A stretch of DNA of 64,000 nt from JAWVFM01 sp963739355 (GCA_963739355.1 CAVUAD010000007.1:1240001-1304000), one strand, 5' to 3'; positions 15,774-25,442 are shown, counted from the stretch's first letter. Made by a program: numbers and translations. The notes: a model not told the origin generated them from the sequence alone.

Positions 15774-16529
15774 CTAGGCCGGGCCGACGATCTCGTCGAC
15801 GATGGAACTCGCGTCGTCGACGCCGAACTCCTTGACGAGCGTGGCCTCGATCTCGCCGCGCTCGGTGCCCGCCACGGCGAGCTGCGTCGCGCGCAGCACC
15901 ACGTGCTCACGCTTCTGCGAGGCGGCATCGTCGCCACTTCCCGACTCGGACTCGACGGCCTCCTCGGCCCCATCGGGGCTGGGAGCCTCGGGCGCGGCGA
16001 TCGGCTCGGGATCAGGGGCTGCCGACAGGGTCGGCTCCGGCGTGGTGGCCGGGTCGTCGGTCGACTGCGCCAGCTCCTTGATCCGCTCGATCGACTGGCC
16101 GACCTCCATCGAGATCTTCTCGACCTCGGTGCGGAGGTCCTCGACGCGCTTCGCGAGGCCCGCCGTGATCTCGTTCAGCTCCGCGCGGCGGTTGGCGACG
16201 AGCGTGTCGGCGTCCTTCTTGCGGCCCTGAAGGTAGGTGGTTGCCTGCTCCTGAGCGTCGGTGTGGGTGTCCTTCGCAACCTTCTCGGCAGCATCGATAA
16301 CCTCGGAAATCTTGCTCTGGGCGTCGGAGAGGAACCGATCCAACGACGGCATGCGCTGGCCGCTCGCTTCGGTGGCCTGCTGCTTGGTGGAACTCTGATC
16401 GAACGTCACGTTGCTCTCCATCTCAGTATGGGGCTCGGATCCAGGTTCCGGCTTTGGGGACGAGCCGGAGAAGGCGTCGCGAGCGCGCTGGGTTAGCGAG
16501 GACTTCGAGTCTTTCTTGGAGTCAGCCAT
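15774..16529 (-). CDS. Acidic coiled-coil protein with conserved C-terminal helical module
   Basis: 251 aa from the ATG at 16529 (MADSKKDSKSSLTQRARDAF); a GTG at 16583 would add 18 residues but overlaps the upstream gene. Residues ~55-165 are a long helix with amphipathic heptads (DTLVANRRAELNEITAGLAK; RVEDLRTEVEKISMEV). A Pro/Ala/Glu-rich linker follows, then a C-terminal module (LRATQLAVAGTERGEIEATL; EFGVDDASSIVDEIVG) that is clearly related to the end of the neighbouring gene at 16573. No signal peptide or membrane helix is seen. It resembles DivIVA-like or cell-envelope scaffold proteins, but I cannot name a family. The last bases lie beside the sortase stop, convergent. Confidence 0.65.
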   Translation of the reverse strand: MADSKKDSKSSLTQRARDAFSGSSPKPEPGSEPHTEMESNVTFDQSSTKQQATEASGQRMPSLDRFLSDAQSKISEVIDAAEKVAKDTHTDAQEQATTYLQGRKKDADTLVANRRAELNEITAGLAKRVEDLRTEVEKISMEVGQSIERIKELAQSTDDPATTPEPTLSAAPDPEPIAAPEAPSPDGAEEAVESESGSGDDAASQKREHVVLRATQLAVAGTERGEIEATLVKEFGVDDASSIVDEIVGPA

Positions 16530-16572
16530 TGCGCCGAACGCTACCGAATTCGCAGGCGCCAGTCGAGAATGC

Positions 16573-17232
16573 TCAGGCCTCACCCGAGGCGGACATCCGC
16601 TCGAACATCTCGCTCAGTACCTGGCTCGCGTCGTCCACGCCGAACTCGTCCCGCAGGCGCGCCTCGATCTCCTCGCGGGAGCTGCCGGCCACCGCCATCT
16701 CGGTCGCCAGGAGCCAGAGGCCGGTCGAGCCGTTCGCAGAGCGCAGCCTCACCACGGGCGTCTCCTCGCCGTGGCCGCGTCTGGCCTCGAAGCCCTGCCC
16801 GTCCGCGGACTTGCGCCGGTCGAGATCCTCCGGGACCTCGAGGTCGAGCCGTCGCGTCCCCTTCGGGTCGTACTTGGCGGGCGGCGGCTTCGCACCGCGG
16901 GCTTGCGGGGAAGACCGGTTCGGCGCCTCGACGCCGAGAGCCTGGCCGGCGCGCTCGAGGAGGGCGCGAAGCTGCTCCGCCTCCCTGCTGAGCTGCTCGG
17001 CCCGGTCCGCGAGCGAAGCGATCAGCTCGCTGCCCACCTTCTCCGTCGCATCGTGCTCGCCCTTGCCCTCCGCCGTGGAAGCGTCGTGGCTTGCCTGCCG
17101 GATGTCTGACGCCGCCCGCCCCGAGGTGTCGACGACGTCGGCGACGCGGTCGGCGGCAAGCTGGAGGACATCCCCCAGTGAGCCGTCCCCCTCAGTGGTC
17201 GGGCTCCGACTATCGCGAGAGAACAAACTCAC
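16573..17232 (-). CDS. Soluble helical protein sharing a C-terminal module with its downstream neighbour
   Basis: 219 aa from a GTG. The N-terminal half is helical (VLQLAADRVADVVDTSGRAA; LADRAEQLSREAEQLRALLE), followed by a charged, Pro-containing linker (PKGTRRLDLEVPEDLDRRK). The C-terminus (LLATEMAVAGSSREEIEARL; DEFGVDDASQVLSEMFERM) aligns with the C-terminal ~40 residues of the gene at 15774, sharing AVAG, EIEA and EFGVDDAS. The pair probably arose by duplication and forms an operon (43-bp gap). The module looks like a three-helix DNA- or protein-binding unit with a conserved EFGVDD turn. Function not recognised. Confidence 0.65.
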   Translation of the reverse strand: MSLFSRDSRSPTTEGDGSLGDVLQLAADRVADVVDTSGRAASDIRQASHDASTAEGKGEHDATEKVGSELIASLADRAEQLSREAEQLRALLERAGQALGVEAPNRSSPQARGAKPPPAKYDPKGTRRLDLEVPEDLDRRKSADGQGFEARRGHGEETPVVRLRSANGSTGLWLLATEMAVAGSSREEIEARLRDEFGVDDASQVLSEMFERMSASGEA

Positions 17233-17351
17233 AGCGCCAAGTTAACGGAACCACGTGGACGACATGCCGATTCCGCCCCACAGCCTGCTCGGAGCTCCAC
17301 AGAGCACGCGGCGTTCGACGGCCGACCGGCGACGCTGCCAGAATTCCACGC

Positions 17352-18941
17352 ATGAGCCCGGATCCCGCCTCGAACGGCGCGTCGTCTACCGACTGGATTC
17401 AGCCGGCCGAAGAGCAGGAGGGGCTCAGCCGCTACATCGCGGTGATCCGCGAGCGGATCCGCATCGTGATCCTCGCCCTGGTGGTCACGCTCGGCGCCGT
17501 GATCCTCTATCTGGCGACCGCGACCAAGACGTACCAGGCCACGGCGCAGGTGGTGGTGACGCCGCTGCCCGCGCAGTCGCAGTCCTTCTTCATCCTGCCC
17601 ACGATCTACCAGTCATCGGACCCGACGCGTGACGTCGAGACGGCCTCGAAGCTGATCACGAACCAGAACGTCGCCGAGGCAGTCCAGAAGAAGCTCGACC
17701 TCAGCGAGTCCCCCGAAGCCCTGCTGAGCGAGGTGACGGCGGAGCCGGTGGCGTCCAGCAACTTCGTCGCCGTCAGCGCGAAGGACTCGGATCCCGGCCA
17801 GGCGCAGGCGATCGCCAACGCCTTCGCCGAGCAGTCTGTGGTCCTCCAGACGAAGTTGGACCACCAGTATGCGAACCAGACGCTGCCCGGTCTGCGCGAG
17901 CAGCTGAACGCTCAGCCGAGCACCGCCGACACCACGCAGCTGCAGCAGGCAATCGCTCAGCTCGAGACCGTCGAAGCCAGCCCGGACCCGACGCTCCGTG
18001 TCCAGACGGAGGCGACCCTGCCGACGGCGCCGGTCTCGCCGCGCCCGACGCTCAGCATCGTGGGCGGCATCTTCGGTGGCCTCATCCTCGGCCTCGCCGC
18101 GGCCTTCGCCATCCAGGCGATCGATCCGAAGCTCCGCCGCGAGGAGCAGCTGCGCAGGCTCTACCGCCTGCCGATCCTCACGCGCGTTCCGCGCGAGTCA
18201 CGCTCCACCGGCACCAACCCGCTCGAACCGCTGAAGCTCTCGCCGGCGGCCACCGAGGCGTACCGAACGCTCCGCGGGACGCTCGTCGCCAACCGCCGCG
18301 GCCGCGGCGGCGAGTCCCGCGCGATCCTGGTCACCGGCTCCTCGCCCGTGGAGGGGAAGAGCACCACGAGCATCAACCTCGCCGCGTCGCTCGCCGCCTC
18401 CGGCCAGAGCGTGATCCTGATCGAGGCCGACCTGCGCAGGCCGTCTATCGGGAAGGCGCTGAACCTCACTCCTCAACACGGCGTGGTCAGCGTGCTCATC
18501 GAGAGCGTCGCCCTCCAGGACGCGCTCATCACCACCCCGGTATCGGGCGCCAACCTCGGTCTGCTCCTGGCGGACTACGAGGGCGGCTGGATCAGCGAGC
18601 TCTTCTCGCTCCCGGCGGCCAAGAAGTTGATCGAGGACGCGAAGGCGATCGCGGACTACGTGATCATCGACTCACCGCCCATCACGGAGGTGATCGACGC
18701 GCTCCCGCTGACAAAGATCGTCGACGACGTGCTCGTGGTCACGCGCCTCGGCCGCACCAAGCTTTGGAAGCTCCGCCAGCTCGGCGAGCTGTTCGCTGAA
18801 AACGGCATCAAGCCGGTCGGCTTCGCGCTGATCGGCACTCCGCGGCCGGCGCGCTCCGACTACGCGTACTACACGAACTCGGGCGGCTCCCGAACTCGTC
18901 CGGCGGGCGTCGACCCGCTCGAGCGGCCACGCGGCGGCTAA
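17352..18941 (+). CDS. Wzz chain-length regulator fused to a BY-type tyrosine kinase
   Basis: 529 aa from the ATG at 17352; the frame is open upstream but its content there is not protein-like. A Wzz domain has an N-terminal helix (residues ~35-57), an extracytoplasmic coiled-coil part and a second helix (~233-255). The C-terminal kinase has Walker A GSSPVEGKSTTSINLA (~330), Walker A' ILIEADLRRPSIG, Walker B YVIIDSPPI and a Tyr cluster DYAYYTNSGG near the end. This is the CpsC/CpsD or Wzc arrangement: autophosphorylation controls polymer length and export. It leads a row with the Wzy-like polymerase 4 bp downstream. Confidence 0.92.
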   Translation: MSPDPASNGASSTDWIQPAEEQEGLSRYIAVIRERIRIVILALVVTLGAVILYLATATKTYQATAQVVVTPLPAQSQSFFILPTIYQSSDPTRDVETASKLITNQNVAEAVQKKLDLSESPEALLSEVTAEPVASSNFVAVSAKDSDPGQAQAIANAFAEQSVVLQTKLDHQYANQTLPGLREQLNAQPSTADTTQLQQAIAQLETVEASPDPTLRVQTEATLPTAPVSPRPTLSIVGGIFGGLILGLAAAFAIQAIDPKLRREEQLRRLYRLPILTRVPRESRSTGTNPLEPLKLSPAATEAYRTLRGTLVANRRGRGGESRAILVTGSSPVEGKSTTSINLAASLAASGQSVILIEADLRRPSIGKALNLTPQHGVVSVLIESVALQDALITTPVSGANLGLLLADYEGGWISELFSLPAAKKLIEDAKAIADYVIIDSPPITEVIDALPLTKIVDDVLVVTRLGRTKLWKLRQLGELFAENGIKPVGFALIGTPRPARSDYAYYTNSGGSRTRPAGVDPLERPRGG

Positions 18942-18945
18942 TCCG

Positions 18946-20334
18946 ATGACAGCCGGTCGGCTGGATCGAATCGATTGGCTCCTCCCGCTATCGGTCGCGG
19001 CTCTGGCCGTGCTGATCGGGGTCGCGGCCGGCGTCGATCCGCCGCTGAGCATCGCGCTCGCCCTCGGTGTCGCCTTTGCGGTCATCGCGACCATGAGCCT
19101 CACAAGCGGGCTCATCGGGTTCACGTTCGTGGCGTTCATGGCGCTGCTGCCCGGGTTCGGTGGGCAGGGCGTAAACGCCACAAAGGGCGCCGGGGCGCTG
19201 CTCGCAATCTCGTGGCTGGCGAGCACGACCTCGTCGGAGAATCGGCGCCGATTCCCAGCGGAGCACCCGCTGCTCGCCATGGCCGCCATATTGCTGCTGT
19301 CCTGGGACGCGATCACCTCGCTTTGGGCAACGCAACTCAACGGGGTGATCGTCGAGACCTACAGCTTCGCCCTGAACTTCGCCCTCTTTCCGATCGTCTA
19401 CGCGGCAATCCGTAACAAGGCGGACGTCCGCAAGGTCCTGATCGCCTTCTGTCTCGGCGCTGTGCTCGCCGCCGGCTACGGCCTGATAACGCAGCCAGAC
19501 GCAACGAATCTGGCGGTGAGCGCCAACTCCGCAGGTGGCCTCGATCGACTGTCCGGCACATTCGGCGACCCGAACGAGCTGGCCACGGTCCTGGCCGCTG
19601 GAATCATCCTCTCCAGCACGATGCTCTTCGACAGGGGCCGCTCCTCAATCCTGCGCCTGACCAGTGGGGCAATCGCCGCCATGTTGCTCTTTGCGCTGTT
19701 CCTGACCCTGTCGCGCGGTGGGCTGGTTGCGTTGGCGGCCGGCCTCCTGGCGTGGGTCCTGGTTGCGGGCCGGCACCGCATGCAGGCACTCCTGGGCGTC
19801 GGGGCACTCGCGGCGATCACGGTCTGGTTCTTCCTTGCGTTCGCGCCGCCTCAGGCCAAGGACCGGCTGACGCACGCCGATGGCGGCAGCGGCCGGACAG
19901 ACATCTGGAAGGTCGGCTGGCGGATGGTGGAGGCGCATCCGGTCAACGGCGTGGGCGCTGGGAACTTCTCGCAGAACGCGATCCACTACCTCTTGGTCCC
20001 CGGACAGATCGCCCAAAGCCAGTACATCGTCGACGTGCCGTCGGTGGCGCACAACGCGTATCTCCAGGTGCTTGCCGAGACCGGGATCGTCGGTCTCTCA
20101 TTCTTTCTCATCCTGATCTTCGGAAGCCTCGGCTGCACATGGAGCGCGGTCAGGACCTTCCGAGAACGCAACGACCACGAGGGCGAGCTGCTCGCACGCG
20201 GTGTCTTCGTCGCGACGGTCGCCGTGCTGGCGGGATATTTCTTCCTGGCTGACCAGCACTCGAAATACATGTGGCTTCTGCTCAGCCTCGGCCCTGCTCT
20301 GGCGGGCCTCGCCAAGCACGGCGAGCGCGGGTAG
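18946..20334 (+). CDS. Wzy/O-antigen ligase-like polysaccharide polymerase
   Basis: 462 aa with ~11-12 membrane helices. The periplasmic loop at residues ~320-370 has GGSGRTDIWKVGWRMVEAHP, GVGAGNFSQNAIHYL and VAHNAYLQVLAETGIVGL, the Wzy_C signature. It starts 4 bp after the BY-kinase gene and is surely in the same transcript. In Wzy-dependent pathways this enzyme polymerises undecaprenyl-linked repeat units on the outer face of the membrane; the flippase at 23.9 kb and the Wzz/kinase complete the set. The ligase-like gene at 418 is a separate family member with a TPR tail. Confidence 0.88.
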   Translation: MTAGRLDRIDWLLPLSVAALAVLIGVAAGVDPPLSIALALGVAFAVIATMSLTSGLIGFTFVAFMALLPGFGGQGVNATKGAGALLAISWLASTTSSENRRRFPAEHPLLAMAAILLLSWDAITSLWATQLNGVIVETYSFALNFALFPIVYAAIRNKADVRKVLIAFCLGAVLAAGYGLITQPDATNLAVSANSAGGLDRLSGTFGDPNELATVLAAGIILSSTMLFDRGRSSILRLTSGAIAAMLLFALFLTLSRGGLVALAAGLLAWVLVAGRHRMQALLGVGALAAITVWFFLAFAPPQAKDRLTHADGGSGRTDIWKVGWRMVEAHPVNGVGAGNFSQNAIHYLLVPGQIAQSQYIVDVPSVAHNAYLQVLAETGIVGLSFFLILIFGSLGCTWSAVRTFRERNDHEGELLARGVFVATVAVLAGYFFLADQHSKYMWLLLSLGPALAGLAKHGERG

Positions 20335-20351
20335 GCAGGCCGCTCTGGGGA

Positions 20352-21497
20352 TCAGCCCCCGGTCGCCGCTCGGCGCCACTCGGCCGCGTAGGCATCGGCC
20401 ATAGCAGAGAGGGAGAACTCCGCGGCGATTCGTGCCCGCGCGCGCGCACCAAGCTCGCGGCGGGCGTCGGCGGGCTGGGTCAGGACCGACGCCATGGACC
20501 GAGCCAAGGCGTCGGGATCGGAGACCGGGACGACGCGCTCCGGATCGCCGATGACTTCTGCCGCGTCGCCACAGTCAGTCGCAACGACGGGCACACCGCT
20601 CGCCATGGCCTCGCCGATCACGAGCGGCAGCGCCTCGCCGCTCACCGAGGAGAGCGCGAGAACGTCGAACGCCCTGAACAGGCGATCGGGATCCGGGCGC
20701 GGACCCAGCAGGTGGACCCTGACGCTCCGGCCAAGCTCCTCCACCCAACGGGCGAGCTCGGCGTTTTGCGGCGACACATCCTTCCCGCAGAGAACGACCT
20801 CGACCCCTGGCACGAGCTTGCCGAGGATGCCTGCCGCTCGCAGGAGGTTGCGATGGTCCTTCATCGGATGAAAGCGCGCCACGTGTCCGACGACGAGCGC
20901 GTCCGGAGTGATGCCGAGCTCGTCGCGGACCTCGCGGCGGTCGTTGTCGCTGGGGTGAAAGCGCTCCAGGTCGAACCCGTTCGGGATCGTGGTCACCCTG
21001 TCCATCGGGTAGCCGAGATCTCGCATGACATCCGCCGAGCTCTGCGAGCAGGCGACGATGCTCGCGGGAACGCGGCGCGCGAGCATCCGCTCCGCCCGGC
21101 GAGTCGCAACGGCCACGGCCCCATGCACCTCTCGCCGCACGTCCGTGATGTGCACGCCCCACACGACGGGCGTCCTTGGCGGCGTCCTCGCGAGCGTGCC
21201 CGCGAGCACGTTCGAGTGGAGCAGCCAAGTCTGAACGACGTCGGGCGAGAACGTACGCAGGATCCGGCGGAACGCCAGGACCCCCCGGGGCGAGGGCACG
21301 CTGCTCATCTCGAGCGCCTCTACTTGAACGCCGAGTCGGCGGATGCGGGGCCCGACGTCGCCAAGCGTCGTCAGCGATACCACCCGCGGCTCGAACTCGG
21401 AGTCGCCGATCTCCTCGAGCGCCCGGGCCAGGATCACCTCCGCCCCTCCGACGGAGAGACCCGTTATCGCATGCAGCACGCGGAGCCGGGCGGTCAT
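20352..21497 (-). CDS. Glycosyltransferase family 4
   Basis: 381 aa from the ATG at 21497, which overlaps the stop of the upstream glycosyltransferase gene (ATGA). It has the GT-B fold: N-terminal RVLHAITGLSVGGAEVILAR with the Gly-rich acceptor loop, then VVGHVARFHPMKDHRNLLRA and the donor-binding SSVSGEALPLVIGEAMASGV (E-x7-E). It transfers a sugar from a nucleotide-sugar to the growing repeat unit on the cytoplasmic side. The frame extends 96 codons upstream, but that part is Arg/Gly-rich and overlaps the previous gene, so I excluded it. Confidence 0.88.
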   Translation of the reverse strand: MTARLRVLHAITGLSVGGAEVILARALEEIGDSEFEPRVVSLTTLGDVGPRIRRLGVQVEALEMSSVPSPRGVLAFRRILRTFSPDVVQTWLLHSNVLAGTLARTPPRTPVVWGVHITDVRREVHGAVAVATRRAERMLARRVPASIVACSQSSADVMRDLGYPMDRVTTIPNGFDLERFHPSDNDRREVRDELGITPDALVVGHVARFHPMKDHRNLLRAAGILGKLVPGVEVVLCGKDVSPQNAELARWVEELGRSVRVHLLGPRPDPDRLFRAFDVLALSSVSGEALPLVIGEAMASGVPVVATDCGDAAEVIGDPERVVPVSDPDALARSMASVLTQPADARRELGARARARIAAEFSLSAMADAYAAEWRRAATGG

Positions 21498-22594
21498 CGA
21501 AACCCGAGCTCCTTGTAGACGGTGAGCGTCCCGGCGAACATCTGGTCGAACGCGAAGCGCTCCCTCATCCGCTTCTGTGCATCCCGCCCAAGGCGGGCCG
21601 CCAAGTCCCGGTTCCGAAGCAGGTCGATGACGGCGTCCGCAAGGCCATCCGCATCGTGGGGGGTGACCAGCCGGCCCGTCTTGCCATCCTCGATTGCCTC
21701 TCCAACTCCGCCGACGTCTGTCGCGACGATCGGCTGCCCAAGGCTCATGGCCTCGAGGAGGGCGTACGGAAACGACTCCGACCATCCCGGCAGGACGTAG
21801 ACATCCGAGACCCCGTAGACGGTGGTCACGTCGGCCACCTCGCCGAGCAGCACGACGCGCTCGCCCATTCCAAGGCGCTCGATCTGCGCCGTGATGCGCT
21901 GCCGAAGCCAGCCATCCCCGGCGATGACAAGCGTCGCGGCGGGGATCGCGGCGAGAATCCGAGGCATCGCTTCGACCAGGGTCTCGATCCCCTTGGGCGG
22001 CTGGAGCTCGGTCACTGCCGAGATGACCGGGCCGCTCCCGCGCAGCCGCTCGAGCGAAGGGTCCGTGCCGATGGCTCGAAACTCCTCGATGCCGTTGTAG
22101 ACGACCCTCGTGAGGCGGGGCGGGGCGATGCGGCAGGCGATGCGGCGCTCGGCCTCACATACGCACAGGTAGCGACTCGTCAAAGGGACCAACGCCTGTT
22201 CGATCGCCCGGTAGGAGGCGCGCTTCGCCCGGCTCGTGAAGTAGTTGGTGAACGCGAAGTTGTGGGGCGTGAAGACCAGCGGAATACGCGGGTTTCGAAC
22301 GCGAGCCAGGCGGGCGATCACGCCGCCCTTCGAGCCGTGGGCGTGGACGAGATCCGCGTCGAACGCCCTGATCGCCCGCGCCAGCGCGGGCACCGCACGC
22401 GCGTCCTCGCCCGGCGAGATCTCCCGTCCGATGTCGAGGTCGATCAGCTCCGCCCCGACCGCAGTCGCCCGCTCCCCGTGCGGACCGGCGAGCGCGACCG
22501 TGTGTCCCGCGGCGATCAGCGCCCCGCTGAGCCGGGCGACATGGCCGAACGCACCACCCTTGCTCGGCCGGACGACCATGACGATCCTTCCCAT
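21494..22594 (-). CDS. Glycosyltransferase family 4
   Basis: 366 aa from the ATG at 22594 (MGRIVMVVRPSKGGAFGHVA); upstream in-frame codons look non-coding. N-terminal Gly-rich loop, middle VFTPHNFAFTNYFTSRAKR (typical of EpsF/CapM-type enzymes), and the C-terminal donor site VLPGWSESFPYALLEAMSLG with E-x7-E, then GQPIVATDVGGVGEAI. The two adjacent, overlapping GT4 genes would make two successive glycosidic bonds in the repeat unit. It is divergent from the GHL15 protein gene at 22647, with only ~50 bp between starts, so regulatory signals must be shared or very compact. Confidence 0.88.
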   Translation of the reverse strand: MGRIVMVVRPSKGGAFGHVARLSGALIAAGHTVALAGPHGERATAVGAELIDLDIGREISPGEDARAVPALARAIRAFDADLVHAHGSKGGVIARLARVRNPRIPLVFTPHNFAFTNYFTSRAKRASYRAIEQALVPLTSRYLCVCEAERRIACRIAPPRLTRVVYNGIEEFRAIGTDPSLERLRGSGPVISAVTELQPPKGIETLVEAMPRILAAIPAATLVIAGDGWLRQRITAQIERLGMGERVVLLGEVADVTTVYGVSDVYVLPGWSESFPYALLEAMSLGQPIVATDVGGVGEAIEDGKTGRLVTPHDADGLADAVIDLLRNRDLAARLGRDAQKRMRERFAFDQMFAGTLTVYKELGFR

Positions 22595-22646
22595 CCGGCG
22601 CGACGCTAGCGCAAGCGTCGGGTGACCCCTCCATAGAATTTCGGAG

Positions 22647-23885
22647 GTGGCAAGGTCTGTTCGTGCCAGCGGGGCGGGCATCGTCGGCGTCTACGCCGTT
22701 GCGCTCCTGGCCGCCGTGTCAGCCGCGATTGTCGACGGCCCCGAGCCCGCCCCCGTCACCACGAGCCAGCTTGCGAACACCGCCCCTGCGGAACGAGCGC
22801 TGTTCGCCGAACGCGACTCCAGCTACCAGGACATCATCGTCCGCGACACCACGCACGCTCACATCGCTGCGCTTCGCGCAGCGAATCCGGGGGCGCGGAT
22901 CCTGGTCTACAAGAACCTGTCGTTCACCGGCAGGGAGTCAGACGGCTGTCCCTCGGCGCCCTTCCAGGGCGGTGGCGTCTCCTGGTGCGAGGCGGACGGG
23001 CACGAGAGCTGGTTCCTGCATGATTCGGCCGGCAACCGGATCGAGTCGGACTTCCCGGGCCTCTACGCGGCGAACATCGCCAACCCGGCCTACAGGCGAG
23101 CCTGGATCGACGCCGTCGAAGCCCGCCTGAACGACATCGACAACGACGGCTCCGACCAGCGCTACGACGGCGTCTTCATCGACGACGCCAACCTGTACCC
23201 CGGCCATGGCATGGACGGCCGAATGGCCGAGCTCACCGACTCCGCCTACAGCAGGGCGGAACAGCAGTTCATCGACCAGGTCGGCGACGAACTCGGTTCC
23301 AAAGGGTTCCTCACGACGGCGAATCTGGGGATGAACCTCTTCGACCCGGACCAGCGGTCCCAGGCGGTCGAGATCGCAGGACATGTCAGCGCGGTCAACC
23401 GCGAGTCGTTCGTGCGCTTCGGCTCCGGTCCGCTCTTCACCTCGCCGCCGAGCGGGGAGCTTCCGGACTGGAGCGATCAGGTGACCCTCGAGCAGGAGAT
23501 TCAGGACGCCGGCGCCGGCTTCAGCGCGATCGTCTACGGCTCGGCCAATGACATCCGGGCCCAGCGCTACGCGCGCGCAACCTTCCTTCTCGGCTGGGAC
23601 GGCAGCGCAGGCAGCTCGCTCATCTTCCGCCCGCCCCCCGACCCGTCGGGGACCTCGTTCCTTCCCGGCTGGACGACCGACGTCGGCGTGCCGGAGGGGC
23701 CGATGACGGCCGTCGGGCAAGGCTTCCGCCGGTACTTCACGGACGGCATCGTCGTCGTGAACCCAGCAGCGCAGGGCAGCCAGGAATTCGACCTCGGGGC
23801 CTCCTACCGGCTTCCCGGCGGTGGTTGCGCGGACTCCGTGGCGCTTGGGCCGACGCGCGCCCTCGTGCTATCCGTCTGCTCCTAG
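22647..23885 (+). CDS. GHL15-type putative glycoside hydrolase, membrane-anchored or secreted
   Basis: 412 aa from a GTG. A signal anchor covers residues ~8-28 (GIVGVYAVALLAAVSAAI). The rest is a TIM-barrel protein like the hypothetical glycosyl hydrolase family 15 (GHL15): DIIVRDTTHAHIAALRAANP, RILVYKNLSF, ESWFLHDSAGNRIESDFPG, RYDGVFIDDANLYPGHGMDG and AVNRESFVRFG. The acidic pair in FIDDAN is a candidate catalytic site. It is ~60% similar by eye to the gene at 25507, which has an extra N-terminal domain. It probably trims or releases the exopolysaccharide made by this locus. Confidence 0.75.
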   Translation: MARSVRASGAGIVGVYAVALLAAVSAAIVDGPEPAPVTTSQLANTAPAERALFAERDSSYQDIIVRDTTHAHIAALRAANPGARILVYKNLSFTGRESDGCPSAPFQGGGVSWCEADGHESWFLHDSAGNRIESDFPGLYAANIANPAYRRAWIDAVEARLNDIDNDGSDQRYDGVFIDDANLYPGHGMDGRMAELTDSAYSRAEQQFIDQVGDELGSKGFLTTANLGMNLFDPDQRSQAVEIAGHVSAVNRESFVRFGSGPLFTSPPSGELPDWSDQVTLEQEIQDAGAGFSAIVYGSANDIRAQRYARATFLLGWDGSAGSSLIFRPPPDPSGTSFLPGWTTDVGVPEGPMTAVGQGFRRYFTDGIVVVNPAAQGSQEFDLGASYRLPGGGCADSVALGPTRALVLSVCS

Positions 23886-23894
23886 GATGGGCAG

Positions 23895-25442
23895 CTAGAC
23901 CACTGTTCGGTTCGACTCCGGGACGAGGCGGCCTCGGCGGCGCTCGAGCCTGCTCCTGACGCCCGCGACGACCTCGCGGGCGGACGTCGGCGCGAACAGC
24001 CGGAGGAGCAGCGCGTAGATCGCCAGGCCCAGGGCGATTTCCGCGGCGACAAGAATGAGCCCGACGATCGTCCCGTGGGTTGCCGGCTCGATCGCGCGAT
24101 CGACCGGGAGCAGCGCAATTGCCATGAGACCCGCGGCCACGAGCGGTGCCCAGATCTGGGCAAGGACGGCGCGGAGATGGATGTCCATCACGCGCCCGCA
24201 AAGGTGGAGCGCGTAGCAGGCGGAGAGCACCTGACCGAGCGCGAGCCCATAGGCCGCGGCGGTCAGCCCGAGCGGGACCATCGCGAGCATCGACAGCAGG
24301 AGCAATGGCGTCTTCACGCAGGTCAGCCGCAGCAGCAGCTTCGAGTCGCCGCGCGCCTTCAGCGCCTCCGAGATCACGCCGATGATCGCCCCGGCGCCGG
24401 CCCACATCCCCATTGCGGCCACGACCTCCCCCGCCGCGCCCCACTGATCGCCCAGGACCACCAGGGTCAGCGACTTGCCGAGCGGCAGCAGGAGCAGACC
24501 GGCAGGGAACGCGGCGATCGACATCCAGCGGAGCGAGCGCAGGAACGCTGGCGTCAGGCGGGCCGCGTCGTGCGAGATCCGCGAGAACGCCGGAAACAGG
24601 ACGTAGGAGGCCGCGGCGACAAGCATCCGCCACGGCATGAGCGCCAGCCGGTAGCCGTTCCGGAACTGACCCAGTGCGCTCGTGCCGAGGAAGCGGCCGA
24701 CGATCAGCGCCGTCCCCTCCTCGCCGGCTGCGACGAGCACGCCCGAGATCAGCACGTAGCGGCCGAAGTGGACGAGCTCGCGCCACATCGCATACGAGGC
24801 GAGTCGCAGCCGCGGGCGCCAGCGGACGAGCGTCCAGCTGAGGACCACCTCGCCGACTATTGCCGCGTACTGGCCGATCACGAGCGACCAGACGCCCATG
24901 CCGAGGCTCGCGGAGACGATCGCGCCGACGCCGAAGATCACCACCTGGATCGGCTCGATGACGAGCCGGCGCAGGAAGGAGAAGCTCCGCTGGAGCAGCG
25001 CGCTGGGAACCGAGTTGAGCGTCTGAATCGCCACGATCCCGGACATCACGGCCGCGACCGCGGTGACCTCCGAGCTGTCGAAGATGAGGCCCATCAGCGG
25101 CGACGCGGCAAGCGCGAGCAGCCCGAAGAGCAATCCTGCGGCCGCAGTGGCGATCAGGGCGGTGTTCGCCGCCTCCTCCACCCGGTCACGCCGCTGGATG
25201 ACCGCGGAGACCATGCCGGAGTCGGTGCCAAGAAAGGCGAAGGTGATGAGGATCGATCCGGCCGCGTAGACGCCGAACTCATGCGGCGTGAGGAGCCTGG
25301 TGAGCGCCATGTAGACGGCGAGGTTCATCGTCTGCGCGAGGAAGAAGCCGAGGCCAGACATGCTCGCCCCCCGCACGACGGTCCCGGTCAGCGAGTCGGG
25401 CTGTTCCTCGAGATCGCTCGGAACGGGTCCGGGGTCGCTCAT
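23895..25442 (-). CDS. Wzx-like polysaccharide flippase (MOP superfamily)
   Basis: 515 aa with ~14 membrane helices, the number expected for the Polysacc_synt group of MOP exporters. N-terminal motif GASMSGLGFFLAQTMNLAVY and MALTRLLTPHEFGVYAAGSI (the LGxxxFG-type first repeat), with further repeats such as FPAFSRISHDAARLTPAFLR. It should flip undecaprenyl-linked repeat units across the membrane for the Wzy-like polymerase. It is flanked by two GHL15 genes, which suggests all serve one glycan. It ends 10 bp from the convergent GHL15 stop. Confidence 0.9.
   Translation of the reverse strand: MSDPGPVPSDLEEQPDSLTGTVVRGASMSGLGFFLAQTMNLAVYMALTRLLTPHEFGVYAAGSILITFAFLGTDSGMVSAVIQRRDRVEEAANTALIATAAAGLLFGLLALAASPLMGLIFDSSEVTAVAAVMSGIVAIQTLNSVPSALLQRSFSFLRRLVIEPIQVVIFGVGAIVSASLGMGVWSLVIGQYAAIVGEVVLSWTLVRWRPRLRLASYAMWRELVHFGRYVLISGVLVAAGEEGTALIVGRFLGTSALGQFRNGYRLALMPWRMLVAAASYVLFPAFSRISHDAARLTPAFLRSLRWMSIAAFPAGLLLLPLGKSLTLVVLGDQWGAAGEVVAAMGMWAGAGAIIGVISEALKARGDSKLLLRLTCVKTPLLLLSMLAMVPLGLTAAAYGLALGQVLSACYALHLCGRVMDIHLRAVLAQIWAPLVAAGLMAIALLPVDRAIEPATHGTIVGLILVAAEIALGLAIYALLLRLFAPTSAREVVAGVRSRLERRRGRLVPESNRTVV

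Noticed and set aside
17091..17351. N-terminal extension of the BY-kinase gene
   Set aside because: The 87 upstream codons overlap the divergent coiled-coil gene and are not protein-like; the ATG at 17352 gives a normal Wzz start.
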